From Progne subis subis (lineage: Eukaryota > Chordata > Aves > Passeriformes > Hirundinidae), in contig JAKJHU010001531.1 in the NCBI GenBank assembly GCA_022316685.1, forward strand, positions 1-64,000: a stretch of 64,000 bases of DNA, written 5' to 3'. How positions within the stretch are numbered: the stretch's first letter is position 1; each line of letters starts with the position of its first letter. The notes below the pieces were generated by a model that did not search any database, was not told where the DNA came from, and was given only the letters and a program-made list of their open reading frames with translations. Both the position numbers and the translations under genes were made by a program. Below are positions 48,896-59,565 of this stretch, piece after piece.

Positions 48896-50810
48896 ATGCT
48901 GTTTGAACTCATGTCTCTTGGGGTGGGGGCCTTGATGTGTTTTGGATCCTTCGGCTTCTTTGAGGTCTTAATACCTTTGTGGTCCTTAGGTTATTTGCAT
49001 ATCCAGAGATAGCCCCAATATTGTCATTAATACACAGTTTTTTACAGTAGAGGGACGCGGATTAAGTAGCTATTGGCCTTGGCTTAATGATAATAATTTG
49101 TAGGAAGTTTATAAAGGTGCTGAGGTCTATTCCTTCTATGTATGGGTCATGGTTATGGTTATTCACCCTGTTTGTGGGAGGAGGAGCAGAGGATGAAGTG
49201 TTGCAGTCTTTTGTTTCCTTCTTCTCCTCTGAATCGGTTGAATCATTGCTGGAGAATGTTGAGTTTCCCCTGAGTGTTAAAGAGACCATCTTTCTGGTAT
49301 GTCATCTGGTAAGCCTCCTCTATACAGTCTGCAGCTTCTCTAAAATATGGGCTGAGATTTCTAGAGGGGCTGATGAAACTCCTGACCCAGGCAGAGGAAA
49401 TCCTGAGTGGTGTGGAGAATGGGAGGATATGGGCCAACTCCTCAAGGAATTCTCTGACCCTGTAGTCTGGGATTTTCCACAGGAACAAATTCAGAATCCA
49501 GTGGAGCTGGGGAAATACCTGAAAGAGAGGTACCATGATGGCTCTAAGGGGGAGAAGGTCGCTGCACTAAGCTGGGCCCTGGCATATGCTTATCGCACAT
49601 TGCTAGAGACTGTAGGGCAGCAGACAGAGGCACGGGGGAAGGGATACAAATCAACAGCTACCCCAGTCACTCAGGCTGCAGCCAACACCCCAGACAGTAA
49701 GCCTAAGCCCCTGGCAGTTGCTCCAGCAAAGAAGCACACACATAAAACCGATCGACCAGTGGACGATGATGACCCAAGAGAAGGACCTTCACCAAAATCA
49801 GAAGCCAAATCTTCCAGCACAGGATCAGAAGCCAATATTGACTCCTTTTCCCTGAAGGACCTTCGAGGCCTAAGAAAAGATTACCGGCGACAACCTGATG
49901 AATCTATAATTAGTTGGTTAGTCCGTCTTTGGGATGCCGCAGGTGAGGCTACAATTCTGGATGGCACTGAAGCGAGGCATCTGGGATCCCTGTCACATGA
50001 TCCAGTCATCGACCAGGAGATGATGAGAGAGGCTAGTCCTTGCAGTCTCTGGATACGGGTCCTAGGAAGCGTGGCAGAAAGATACTTATGTGCAGATGAT
50101 CTCTATATCCAGCAAACCCCATGGAATACCATAGAACAAGGGATTCAACGCTTGAGAGAAATGGCAGTGGCAGAGATGGTTTTCTCAGATGACATAAACA
50201 CTAGGAACCCAGACTTGGTATCATGTACATCTGTGATGTGGCGAAAACTTATACGACTCGGACCATTAGAATACGCTTCTGCTTTAGCAGTAATGAAGCG
50301 GGAGGACATGGAGGAAACTGTGCTTGATATGGCGAAGAAGCTCCGAGCATATGCAGATGCTGTGCATGGTCCAACACACGCCAGAATCGCAGCTGTGGAA
50401 ACACGTCTACAGAAACTAGAGGATAAGATAGATGAGAATCATAAGAGACTCAGGGAGGAGATTAGAGAGGACCTTCTCCAAATCTCAGCAGTGCAGATCA
50501 GAGGTTCTGGTACCCAACGTAGACGCTCCCCGGCTAGGGAGAGAGGGTACACTCCACGCGCTGAGCTGTGGTTCTTCCTGCGGGATTGCGGAGAAAATAT
50601 GAACAGATGGGATGGAAAATCTACGGCTGCCCTGGCACAACGGGTGCGTGAATTGAAGGAAGTCAAGACTCAAGAGGGAGTTCCACCAAAAGGGAAGCGG
50701 CTCCAGTTGCCCGTAGCCAAACGGCCAGGTATGACGATGATGACATGTCCGACCCCCTTGAAGGAACCTCTAAGGCATATGCTCAAGGAAAGAAGGATAA
50801 CCAGGCTTAG
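48896..50810 (+). pseudogene. E1 Gag, copy D, frameshifted
   Basis: Same start context as copy A. A missing T near 48991, an extra T near 49041 and a missing G near 49063 disrupt the hydrophobic N-terminal region. The frame is open from 49087, through the capsid-like part and coiled coil, to about 50672, where a missing A (ACTCAAGAGG against ACTCAAAGAGG) shifts the basic C-terminus. The UAG lies at 50808-50810, in frame with protease but not with the shifted gag frame. Private substitutions include CACGTCTAC near 50402. Confidence 0.8.
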
Positions 50811-52079
50811 AGGGGCCCTGCCTCTAGCCAGGTAGAGGCTAGGGAAAACCGTGTATTTTGGACTGTGTGGATTCGTTGGCCTGGCACATCAGAACCACAA
50901 AAATATGAGGCCTTGGTTGATACTGGTGCGCAGTGCACATTAATGCCATCAAGACATGTAGGGGCAGAATCTGTCTCTATTGCTGGCGTGACGGGGGGAT
51001 CACAGGATTTTACTGTGGTGGAAGCTGATGTGAGCCTAACTGGAAATGAGTGGGAGAAACACCCTATTGTGACTGGCCCAGAGGCCCCATGTATTTTGGG
51101 CATAGATTACCTCCGAAGTGGGTATTTCAAAGACCCGAAAGGACTCAGGTGGGCATGCGGGATTGCGGCTGTAGTGACAGAGGGCATCCGGCAATTGAAC
51201 ACCTTGCCTGGACTGTCCAAGAATCCCTCTGCAGTAGGACTCTTGAAAGTACAAGAACAACGGGTACCAATTGCCACTTCTATAGTACACCGCCGACAGT
51301 ATAGAACCACTCGAGATGCTGTGATTCCCATTCATAAGATGATTCAAGAGCTGGAGAGCCAAGGGGTGGTTAGTAAAACCCACTCACCCTTCAACAGCCC
51401 CATTTGGCCTGTGCGCAAATCTGAAGGAGAATGGAGATTGACTGTGGACTACCGTGCATTGAATGAGGTGACACCACCACTGAGTGCTGCTGTGCCAGAC
51501 ATGTTGGAGCTCCAGTATGAGCTGGAGTCCAAGGCAGCAAAATGGTATGCCACAGTTGATATTGCCAATGCATTTTTCTCCATTCCTTTGGCAGCAGAAT
51601 GCAGGCCTCAGTTTGCCTTCACATGGAGGGGCGTGCAGTACACCTGGAATCGACTGCCCCAGGGGTGGAAGCACAGTCCTACCATCTGCCATGGACTGAT
51701 CCAAGCTGCACTGGAAAAGGGTGAGGCTCCGGAGCACCTACAGTATATCAATGACATCATTGTGTGGGGGAACACGGCAATGGAAGTGTTTGAGAAAGGA
51801 GAGAAGATCATCCAAATTCTCCTGAAAGCTGGTTTTGCCATCAAGCAGAGCAAGGTCAAGGGACCTCCCCGAGAGATCCAGTTCCTGGGAGTAAAGTGGC
51901 AAGATGGACGGCGGCAGATTCCTACTGATGTCATCAACAAGATCACAGCGATGTCTCCACCAACCAATAAGAAGGAGACACAAGCTTTCCTAGGTGCTAT
52001 AGGTTTCTGGAGGATGCATATTCCCGAGTATAGTCAGATTGTGAGCCCTCTTTACCCGGTCACCCGAAAAAAAGAATGA
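50811..52079 (+). pseudogene. E1 Pol part 1: protease and RT, copy D
   Basis: Open after the UAG; first Met at 50865 (404 aa). Protease LVDTGAQ, RT WRLTVDYR, motif A TVDIANAFF, LPQG and YIND are the same as in A-C. A few private residues occur (ADVSLTG, WACGIA, KGPPREI). It ends at the shared A7 frameshift. It is less similar to A-C than they are to each other, which fits an early split. Confidence 0.85.
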
Positions 52080-52210
52080 TTTCCACTGGGGCCCTGAGCA
52101 GCAACAAGCTTTTGCCCAGATCAAGCAGGAGATGGCTCATGCAGTGGCCCTTGGCCCAGTGAGGACAGGACCAGATGTGAAGAACGTGCTCTACTCAGCA
52201 GCCGGGAACA

Positions 52211-52432
52211 ATGGCCTGTCCTGGAGCCTTTGGCAGAAGGTGCCTGGTGAGACTCGAGGCCGGCCACTGGGATTTTGGAGTCGAAGCTACAGAGGGTGAA
52301 AATTTTGGCCTCACAGATGAAGAACAAGAGCAAGTGACACGGGCTGAAGAGGCTCCACCATACAACCAATTGCCAGCAGAGGAGACGCATTATGCCCTTT
52401 TCACTGACGGTTCCTGTCGTATTGTAGGGATG
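52211..52432 (+). pseudogene. E1 Pol part 3a: RNase H start, copy D, interrupted by E2
   Basis: It encodes the start of RNase H up to FTDGSCRIVGM, then E2 begins. The gene resumes at 57943 on the far side. The last six bases, GGGATG (52427-52432), are duplicated at 57937-57942. Confidence 0.8.
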
Positions 52433-52823
52433 TGTCGCCGTGACGCACAAAGCAATATTGCACAGACATAAATAATTCACAGGCAGAGGTTCTTCCAGCC
52501 TCTCCTCAGTGAGTGGAGAGCGAAGGAAGCCCCTCTTTGTTTATTCTTTACTTTTTTTATACATTTGTGGATCTGGCAGAAGATTGGCTTTTTGGGTTTC
52601 CACCCCTCATCCTCAGTGGCCAGACCCACTGTCAGTTACAGTTGTTTTTCAGGTTAGAAACATGCAAACAAAGGACAAAGAATGAGAAACAAAGGGTTTG
52701 TTTATGTTACATCTATGGGAAAGGTAGAAAACTGCTCCTAATATTGTACAGTGACTAAAAGATCTGACTCCATTATGAATTTCAAGAAGGCTAATAAGAA
52801 AGCTCAGAAAAACCAGGGTAACA
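52433..52823 (-). repeat. E2 3' LTR (391 bp)
   Basis: On the minus strand it starts TGTTACCCTGG and ends GGCGACA. It contains TATAAAAA (52552-52561) and AATAAA (52540-52545). Confidence 0.9.
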
Positions 52824-52835
52824 TCTCACCCTTTT
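52824..52835 (-). other. E2 polypurine tract
   Basis: AAAAGGGTGAGA on the minus strand directly abuts the 3' LTR, the expected plus-strand primer position. Confidence 0.7.
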
Positions 52836-53051
52836 AACTTTAAAAAAAGAAAAAACAGAAAAAGAAAAATGAACAATTTTACAAAGGGAATATATACAAA
52901 TTCAATCACTGTCTGTGGAGGAATCATCAGAGTGATCACTCGAGGATTCATCCACTTGGTGGTTTTCAAGTTGATCACGGCTTCCACCTTGCCTGTCAGC
53001 TGAATTCTGCCTCTGTGGTCACAGGTCAGGACGGACATACTTTGAAGGTAG
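52836..53051 (-). other. E2 non-coding gap between pol and 3' LTR
   Basis: About 216 bp where env would be expected. An AT-rich stretch lies beside the polypurine tract, and I see no signal peptide, cleavage site or membrane anchor of an envelope protein. Confidence 0.6.
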
Positions 53052-54446
53052 CTAGCGTGTCCCAGTGTCCGTGGACACACACACATACCCTCGCCACATA
53101 GCTATCAGGTCATAGGGTCCTTCCCATTGCTTGGTGACTAAATTTCGGACCCGTACCTTCGCTCGAGGCTGTTGCTCACCGTCCGAAGCCTGCAACGAGA
53201 GATGATGGTTCAAAATGACAGGATTATTTGAGTTCTGCAGCACCGTAAGGTGATTGATGGTGTACAAAGCCTTTGCCAACCGACTGTGTGGGGTTTCACC
53301 CTGCATTCCCTGTTTCTGTTTTTGAAGAACACGCTTGAGCGTACCATGATTGCGTTCTACAATCGCCTGTCCTGTCGGAGAATGAGGGATGCCAAAGTTA
53401 TGTGACACACCCCATGACTGTAGGAACTGCCGTACCTGCTGCGAGGCATAAGCAGGATCATTGTCGGTCTTCACAGCAGAAGGTATGCCAAGAACAGCAA
53501 AGGCCTGTCTCCAGTGGGCAATGACATCACGGGCTTTCTCTCCTGTGTGAGCAGAAGCCCACATCGCAGAGGAGAACGTGTCCACCGTGACATGCACAAC
53601 CTTGAGCCGGCCAAACTCGGCGACCTGGGTGACATCGGTCTGCCAAAGCTCCAAGGCTTTAAGGCCTCTGGGGTTAACCCCTGCCGGCAATGGCACACCA
53701 AGGGCGTGACAGTCGTCACACGACTCGACATTTTCATGAGCCTCAGTGGCTGTCAGTTGAAACTGCTTCTGCAGCGTATGCGCGTTTTGGTGGAAAAACC
53801 CATGTGATGCCTTGGCCTGTGCAAGTACATCAGGCTGAGGGGCTACCCACGCTGGGTTAGCCAACTTGTCAGCCCTTTCGTTACCTTCCGCCACAAATCC
53901 TGGGAAATTAGTGTGACTCCGTACATGCAGAACATAATATGGATGAACTCTGGCCTGAATTGCACACCACAGGGTCTTCAGTAAATTAAACAAGGCAGGG
54001 TTACTGACCTCCTTCAACACTGAACAACCCAATCCCTGTGCAATGTCGGCAACATAGGCGGAGTCCGTGATCAAATTGAAAGGTTCCTGGGAAAATTTCT
54101 CAAATGCCATGACAGCAGCCTTTAATTCAACCAGCTGGGCTGACCCATCCTCATGGCTTTCCAAAACCTGCCACTCAGATCCATCCTGCCAGGTAACAAT
54201 GGCTTTTCCTGTTTTGCCCGAACCGTCAGTGAAGACGGTGGGACCTTGCACTGGCTCTTGGCTATTTTTGGGTCGTAGAGAAAATTGAGTATTTTTGGCC
54301 ACTTGCAATAGCTTGTGGCTAGGCAGATGATAAGTAATCTGCCCTGAAAAAACCCTCGAGAGCACTTTGCAGTGAAACATTGTTTGCGTAGCTCCAATCA
54401 AATTCCTCCCTCTGAACCGGGAGTATGATCTTTGAGGGATCTGCAC
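53052..54446 (-). pseudogene. E2 RNase H-integrase (464-codon frame)
   Basis: The C-terminal part of Pol, split from RT by a frameshift. The upstream Met is not a real start, and residues 1 to about 33 are out of phase. RNase H: TDGSG (Asp 74), VELKA (Glu 107), ITDSAY (Asp 128) and NERAD (Asp 193) give the full D-E-D-D set. Integrase: HHCC module (His 219, His 223, Cys 243, Cys 246). Core D-D-35-E: Asp 271 (WQTDVT), Asp 328 (KTDNDPAY) and Glu 364 (AIVERNHG). The DNA-binding C-terminus contains KQWEGPY. The frame stops right after STDTGTR. The domain set is complete, so the enzyme regions are intact even though the polyprotein is broken. Confidence 0.87.
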
Positions 54447-55647
54447 CCATCAATTGCAAACAGCGTTGCCGGCACTTGATTATCAAATGCGCAATCAATT
54501 CAAAGAGTGCCGTCGCCATCTTATGTGGCTGATGAGGCAGGAAGACCCATTCCAAGATGTGCAGAGGATCAGTCCAATCATCATTCCACTGGCCGATGAT
54601 ACCTGTAGGATGTAAATCAGGAGTGGTAATGAACACAGTGACATCAATGGAAGGTTCAATGCGGTACACCTGGCAAGGCAAAACAGCTTGCTGAACCTCC
54701 TCCAGCACTTTTCGTGCCTCAGGGGTTAGTTCACGAGGTGACTTTAAATCAGTGTCCCCTTTCAACAATTCAGACAAGGGAGACAGTTGTGCTGTGGTCA
54801 GTCCCAAGTAAGGACGTAACCAAGTGATAACACCTACCAGCTTCTGAGCATCATTCAGTGTCTTCACCGATTGCACAAATTGCACCTCCTGGTGACGGAT
54901 TGTCCGTTCCAGAATTTTGACCCCCAAATATTTCCAGGGGGGTTGTTGTTGTACCTTTTCTGGAGCTACCTGCAGTTCATGTGAATGCAGAGCATTCAAC
55001 AATTGAGGCTGTATCCTCAGCAGCTCATCCTGGGTGGGCGCAGCCACCAAAATGTCGTCCATATAGTGATAGACGTGAGAATCAGGAAACTGCTTGCGAA
55101 CTCCAGACAAGGCATGGGCTACATACCATTGGCACAACATTGGCAAATTCCGCATTTCTTGAGTAAGAACTCTCCATTGATACCGCTGTGCGGGCTCTGC
55201 ATTGTTTATTGTTGGTACCGTGAAGGCAAATTTTGGTCTGTCATCGGGATGCAGAGGGATCGTAAAAAAACAATCCTTCAGATCCACAATGAGGACCGGC
55301 CAGTCCTCAGGAAGCATGGTAATCGATGGCATACCAGCCTGCAATATTCCCATGCCTCCCATCACGGCATTGATCATTCGGAGGTCTTGTAGCAACCTCC
55401 ATTTCCCAGACTTCTTTTTGATACAAAAGACAGGAGTGTTCCAGGGAATGGTAGATGGTTCCAAATGCCCCTGGTCCAACTGCTCCTGTACAAGTTCACA
55501 AAGGGCGATTAGCTTGTCATGAGAGAGGGGCCACTGGTTCTCCCAGATGGGTCTGTCCGCCAGCCACCGTAAAGGAGGCGTGGGACACTCTGCGCCCTTC
55601 ATCACAGTGGCCCCGATCAAAAATCCGTTCCCAATCGCACCCCCCAC
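54319..55647 (-). pseudogene. E2 reverse transcriptase (442-codon frame)
   Basis: RT with WRLLQDLRMINAVM, motif A VDLKDCFFTIPL (Asp 122) and an intact YMDD box at residues 195-198. The usual LPQGM motif is degraded to LTQEM near residue 161. A thumb/connection region follows. The frame is lost near 54347-54352, at an A6 run on the plus strand, where the downstream RNase H frame takes over, so a one-base indel is likely. It overlaps the protease frame by 31 bases in the -1 phase, as expected for pro-pol frameshifting in this class. I could not identify a canonical slippery heptamer in the overlap. Confidence 0.83.
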
Positions 55648-56603
55648 GGGGCCAAAACATCCCTCCCCCAGAGGTTCTGAGGAATCTCAGTAACATGAGG
55701 CCAAATTATGGCTGTCTGTCCCTCCGCGTTCGTGATGGCCACGGGATTCTGGCTCACATAGCACTGCTTCATTCCTCCGAAGCCCGCGATCGGTGTCTTT
55801 GCCAGGGTCAAAGGCCACTGCGGGGGCCAAGCAGCCAGGGAGAGAATGCTTACGTCAGCCCCTGTATCTAGGAGGCCACGAAGCTCAATCTCCGACGGCA
55901 TGGCACCAACCATGGACACAGTACACAGCGTCTCAGGACGGTCTTTGGTCAGGACAGCAGTCCAGCGCACCTGGGGTGGCCCTGTAAAGCCGAAGCCACC
56001 GTCTCCTCGCGACCGGTCCTCGGTTCTGCGAACAGAAGACTTAAAAGGAACAAGTTGAGCAATTCGTGTGCCTTTTGGAATAGTCAGAGGGAGGGTGGGT
56101 GTGGAGACCATTGTGTGAATCTGTCCCAAAAAATCCGCATCAATCAGTTCTGTCAAAGCCTGCCAAGCCAAGGGTTGATGGGTGTTATGAGTAGCACCCT
56201 GAAGGACAGGAAAAGCCTGAAGACCCTCAGCTGAGGCAGTAGCACCTGCCTTATCCTGCCCTGTAGACCCCACAGGGTCAGATGCAGGCACTACAGGTCC
56301 CGCACTAGCACTCAATCCTTCAACCTTAGCCTTTACTTCATCCCAGAACTGGCCACCGTCTCTCGGCCTTACGGTCACCTGACAAGGGGGGGAGCGTCCA
56401 AACTGTTGTCGAAGAGCCAACAGCGCGGGAACTTTTGCTCTTATCAAAGACCGGCCGCATTCCAGCCGTGTCCCCGCTCGCGCTGAACTTAACCACCTCG
56501 CCGCCCGTAGCTGCCATAGCGCTCGCAGCGGGAAGCGGGGGCGGGGTCGGACAAGCCGCTGGTGTTGGGCCCGCCGCATCCGCAGCGGAGCTGGAGCCCG
56601 CAC
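55617..56603 (-). pseudogene. E2 capsid-start / dUTPase / protease fusion frame
   Basis: 328 codons. The first 65 or so are out of phase with gag. Residues about 80-150 look like the end of the matrix/linker (FWDEVKAKVEG) and the first part of capsid (FPVLQGATHNTHQPLAWQAL). At about 154 the sequence passes directly into the C-terminal half of a dUTPase: DADFLGQI, IPKGTRIAQLV, and a glycine-rich GDGGFGFTG motif at 201-208. Protease follows with LLDTGAD (246-250) and WGRDVL. Most of capsid, all of nucleocapsid and the dUTPase N-terminus are therefore missing, joined in frame by a deletion. Such a protein could not build a normal capsid. Confidence 0.8.
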
Positions 56604-57384
56604 CGGCCACCGGAGACCGATCAGATGCCTCTGCGGCAGGCACAGCTTCTGGGGAATTCACATCGCTTCTAAGCGGGGGCGGAGATGGCGCCTCCTTCCC
56701 TGGCGGGGCCGCGTCGGTCCCTGCCGGCTGCCCATTAGAACTGGCCACATCAGAGCCTCTTCCCGCCCCACGAGCTTCGCCAACAGCCCATAGGGCCGGC
56801 GTGGGAGGCGGAGTGTCCGGAACCCCCCCGATAAGGGGTCCCTCGGAGGCCCGGGAGCCCGCGGCCCCCCCCAGCCCAGAGCAGGGCGAAGCTGTCAGCC
56901 CGCTCATTGGGGTGGCACCCACCGAGAGGCTGGCTGGGGCCCCGCCTCCGGCATCGTCCCGCGGCGGCGCGGGGGCAGACAGGACCGGCGGGGCCAGCCC
57001 CACCCTGCTCCAGCCGCCTTGCAGTGCGGGGACCGGCGGGGCTGGCGGAGCCGGCCCCGCCCCGCTCCGGCGGCTCCACTGCACGGGGGCCGGCAGAACG
57101 GGGCCCGGGCTTGACGGGGCTCCGCCCGTTCTCTGCCCGAGACCAGCGTCGGAACCCGAGGGGGGGGAACCCCCCCGCGCAGGAACGGGGCCGCTAGTCT
57201 GCGAGCTGGGGGGGGTCAACTTAAACGCAGCTTTCTCAAATAATTTCCACTGCAAATACACCCTTGCGAGTTCTTCATCATATTCTATATCAAGGGCGTC
57301 CAGTATACAGTCCCTCAGGGCATACCACTCTCCTCGATTAGAATAGATCCCAGAGTGGGAAAGAACCCATGCCGCCTGCCCCAT
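56338..57384 (-). pseudogene. E2 Gag: matrix and proline-rich region
   Basis: The likely start is the ATG giving MGQAAW, a myristoylation-type N-terminus, about 140 bases after the primer site. An upstream in-frame extension to 57519 without ATG is not needed. Residues 1 to about 70 (SNRGEWYALRDCILDAL, LARVYLQWKLFEKA) are matrix-like. A long Pro/Ala/Gly/Ser-rich region follows, with very high GC that contrasts with everything around it. The frame stops at 56338, while gag-like sequence continues in another frame from about 56390, near a G7 run. An indel there, possibly an assembly error, is the simplest explanation. Confidence 0.78.
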
Positions 57385-57526
57385 GCGAATAGACTTTGAA
57401 GCCCGTCTTGGGATACCTGAGCACCTTTCCGCTCCAAGATAACCTCCCAAAGTTTCCAGACTAAAGAATCCTCCATAATAAAACACAACCCAGACAGAGG
57501 GGAAAGAATACCTCACCAAAACGTTC

Positions 57527-57544
57527 GCTCACTCGGGGTCACCA
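57527..57544 (-). other. E2 primer-binding site, tRNA-Trp type
   Basis: On the minus strand TGGTGACCCCGAGTGAGC, two bases after the 5' LTR. The first 12 bases match the tRNA-Trp complement used by avian alpharetroviruses, and the rest matches if one C is missing. Confidence 0.7.
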
Positions 57545-57546
57545 GA

Positions 57547-57936
57547 TGCCGCCGTGACGCACAAAGCAATAATGCACAGACATAAATAATTCACAGGCAG
57601 AGGTTCTTCCAGCCTCTCCTCAGTGAGTGGAGAGCGAAGGAAGCCCCTCTTTGTTTATTCTTTACTTTTTTATACATTTGTGGATCTGGCAGAAGATTGG
57701 CTTTTTGGGTTTCCACCCCTCATCCTCAGTGGCCAGACCCACTGTCAGTTACAGTTGTTTTTCAGGTTAGAAACATGCAAACAAAGGACAAAGAATGAGA
57801 AACAAAGGGTTTGTTTATGTTACATCTATGGGAAAGGTAGAAAACTGCTCCTAATATTGTACAGTGACTAAAAGATCTGACTCCATTATGAATTTCAAGA
57901 AGGCTAATAAGAAAGCTCAGAAAAACCAGGGTAACA
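57547..57936 (-). repeat. E2 5' LTR (390 bp)
   Basis: Starts TGTTACCCTGG; ends GGCGGCA, against GGCGACA in the 3' LTR. Regulatory signals: TATAAAAAAG at 57665-57674 and AATAAA at 57654-57659, so close together that R must be short. Two substitutions and one T-run difference separate it from the 3' LTR. Confidence 0.9.
57665..57674 (-). promoter_or_regulatory. E2 LTR TATA box
   Basis: TATAAAAAAG on the minus strand, with AATAAA six bases further on. A transcription start about 25-30 bases downstream would put the poly(A) signal in U3 or at the start of R. Confidence 0.65.
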
Positions 57937-57942
57937 GGGATG
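57937..57942 (+). repeat. E2 target-site duplication, right copy (GGGATG)
   Basis: Matches 52427-52432. Copies A-C have the uninterrupted GTAGGGATGAACCGG. Confidence 0.92.
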
Positions 57943-59230
57943 AACCGGAAGTGGAAAGCAACCGTGTGGAGTCCCACACGACAAGTTGCTGAGGCCACTG
58001 AAGGAGAGGGTGGATCAAGTCAACTTGCAGAACTCAAGGCTGTTCAATTGGCCTTGGATATTGCTGAAAGAGAGGGGTGGCCGAGGCTCTACCTCTACAC
58101 TGATTGATGGATGGTAGCCAATGCTCTGTGGGGATGGCTGAAGAGGTGGAAAGAGGCTAATTGGCAGCGTGGAGGGAAACCAATTTGGGCTGCTGAGGAG
58201 TGGAAAGACATTGCTACCAGGGTAGGGAGACTACCTGTGAAAGTCCGCCACGTAGATGCCCACATCCCCAAGAGCAGAGCTAATGAAGAGCATCGAAACA
58301 ACGAGCAGGTAGATCGGGCAGCAAAAATAGAAGTGTCAAAGATTGATTTAGATTGGGAACACAAGGGAGAGTTGTTCCTAGCTCGATGGGCCCATGATGC
58401 CTCAGGCCATCAGGGTAGAGATGCCACCTATAAGTGGGCCCGAGACCGAGGGGTGGATCTAACCATGGACAGTATTTCTCAGGTTATCCATGACTGTGAG
58501 ACGTGTGCTGCCATCAAGCAGGCCAAGCGGGTGAAGCCCCTATGGTATGGTGGGCGATGGTCCAAGTATAAGTACGGGGAAGCCTGGCAGATAGACTACA
58601 TCACCCTTCCCCAAACCCGCCAAGGCAAGCGCTATGTGCTGACCATGGTGGAAGCCACCACGGGGTGGCTGGAGACCTACCCTGTGCCCCATGCTACTGC
58701 CCGGAACACCATCCTGGGCCTAGAGAAGCAAGTCCTGTGGAGACATGGTACCCCTGAGAGAATTGAGTCTGACAACGGGACTCATTTCAAGAACAGCCTT
58801 ATTAACACCTGGGCTAGGGAACATGGCATTGAGTGGGTGTACCATATTCCCTACCATGCACCTGCTGCAGGCAAAGTGGAGAGGCACAATGCATTGTTAA
58901 AAACCCAATTGAAAGCATTGGGGGGGGGAATCTTTCAAGAATTGGGAGCAGCATTTGGCAAAGGCCACCTGGTTGGTCAACACCCGAGGCTCCACCAACC
59001 GAGCAGGACCCGCCCAGGCTGAGCCTCTGCATACAACAGATGGAGATAAAGTCCCAGTGGTGCATGTCAGAGGTCTGCTAGGGAAGACAGTGTGGATCAG
59101 GTCTGCCTCAAGTACAGACAAACCCATTCGTGGGGTTGTCTTTGCTCAGGGACCAGGTTGCACATGGTGGATAATGCAGAAAGATGGAACAACTCGATGT
59201 GTACCTCAGGGAGATCTGATTGTTGGGTGA
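57943..59230 (+). pseudogene. E1 Pol part 3b: RNase H remainder and full integrase, copy D
   Basis: RNase H resumes after E2. A TCA-to-TGA change makes a stop (58105-58107) just after the YTD catalytic Asp. The frame is open again from 58111 to 59022. Integrase HHCC: HDASGH and CETC. Core D-D-35-E: Asp at 58594 (WQIDY), Asp at 58771 (ESDNGTHF), Glu at 58879 (GKVERHN). A G9 run at 58920-58928 shifts the frame. The C-terminal domain is open in another frame from 58955 to 59230, with VPVVHVRGLLGK and GCTWWIM. This is the only E1 copy with a catalytic integrase core. Confidence 0.83.
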
Positions 59231-59552
59231 GAATAATTTGTAAACATCACTGTTTGCTGAATGCTATTGCCATTGTCTGTACATTAAACCACGCAGAATG
59301 AAATAGAAGGAAATGTGTAAGTAAGAGGGTATGTGTTAAGTGTTGAAGGTATGAGCAAGTGTTGAAGGTATGAGTAAGTGAGAGAGGAATCCTGCTGCCC
59401 TGCAGCCTGGGGCCTGGATTCAGTGGCTCAGTGTGGAACGTGACAGGAGCATGACAGTTATTGCTTGCATTGTTTTTTTTTGTGGGGAGAATGGATGAAA
59501 GTTTTATGTGGAATATACATTGGTTTTGTCTGTAAGTCAACGATATGGGGAT
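59231..59552 (+). other. E1 copy D 3' non-coding region
   Basis: Between integrase and the polypurine tract. No env or dUTPase is seen. It contains a tandem pair of 19-bp repeats, AGTGTTGAAGGTATGAGCA and the same with GTA at the end (59339-59376). Confidence 0.7.
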
Positions 59553-59565
59553 AAGGGGTGGAAGA
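59553..59565 (+). other. E1 polypurine tract
   Basis: AAGGGGTGGAAGA directly before the 3' LTR. Confidence 0.75.

Larger units (their letters stand above)
52433..57936 (-). mobile_element. E2: nested class II (betaretrovirus-like) provirus, env-less
   Basis: A complete LTR-to-LTR element of 5,504 bp in the opposite orientation to E1, with a 6-bp target duplication GGGATG. From its own 5' end: LTR, tRNA-Trp-type primer site, matrix-type gag, a fused capsid-start/dUTPase/protease frame, RT, RNase H-integrase, polypurine tract, LTR. A dUTPase joined to protease and a 6-bp duplication fit class II elements, and a tRNA-Trp primer is typical of avian alpharetroviruses. No env frame lies between integrase (53052) and the 3' LTR (52823). 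It is present only in copy D. The two LTRs differ at two bases and one T-run length, so the insertion is recent. Confidence 0.9.

Noticed and set aside
52836..53051. Envelope gene of E2
   Set aside because: Only about 216 bp are available and they encode no plausible signal peptide, surface/transmembrane join or fusion peptide.
56435..57346. 303-codon open frame on the plus strand opposite E2 gag
   Set aside because: It is antisense to the GC-rich, proline-rich gag region, where stop codons are rare by composition. Its Gly/Ala/Pro/Ser content mirrors the real gene.
59231..59552. dUTPase or env downstream of E1 integrase, as in some class III elements
   Set aside because: About 320 bp with many stops in all frames and no recognisable motif.
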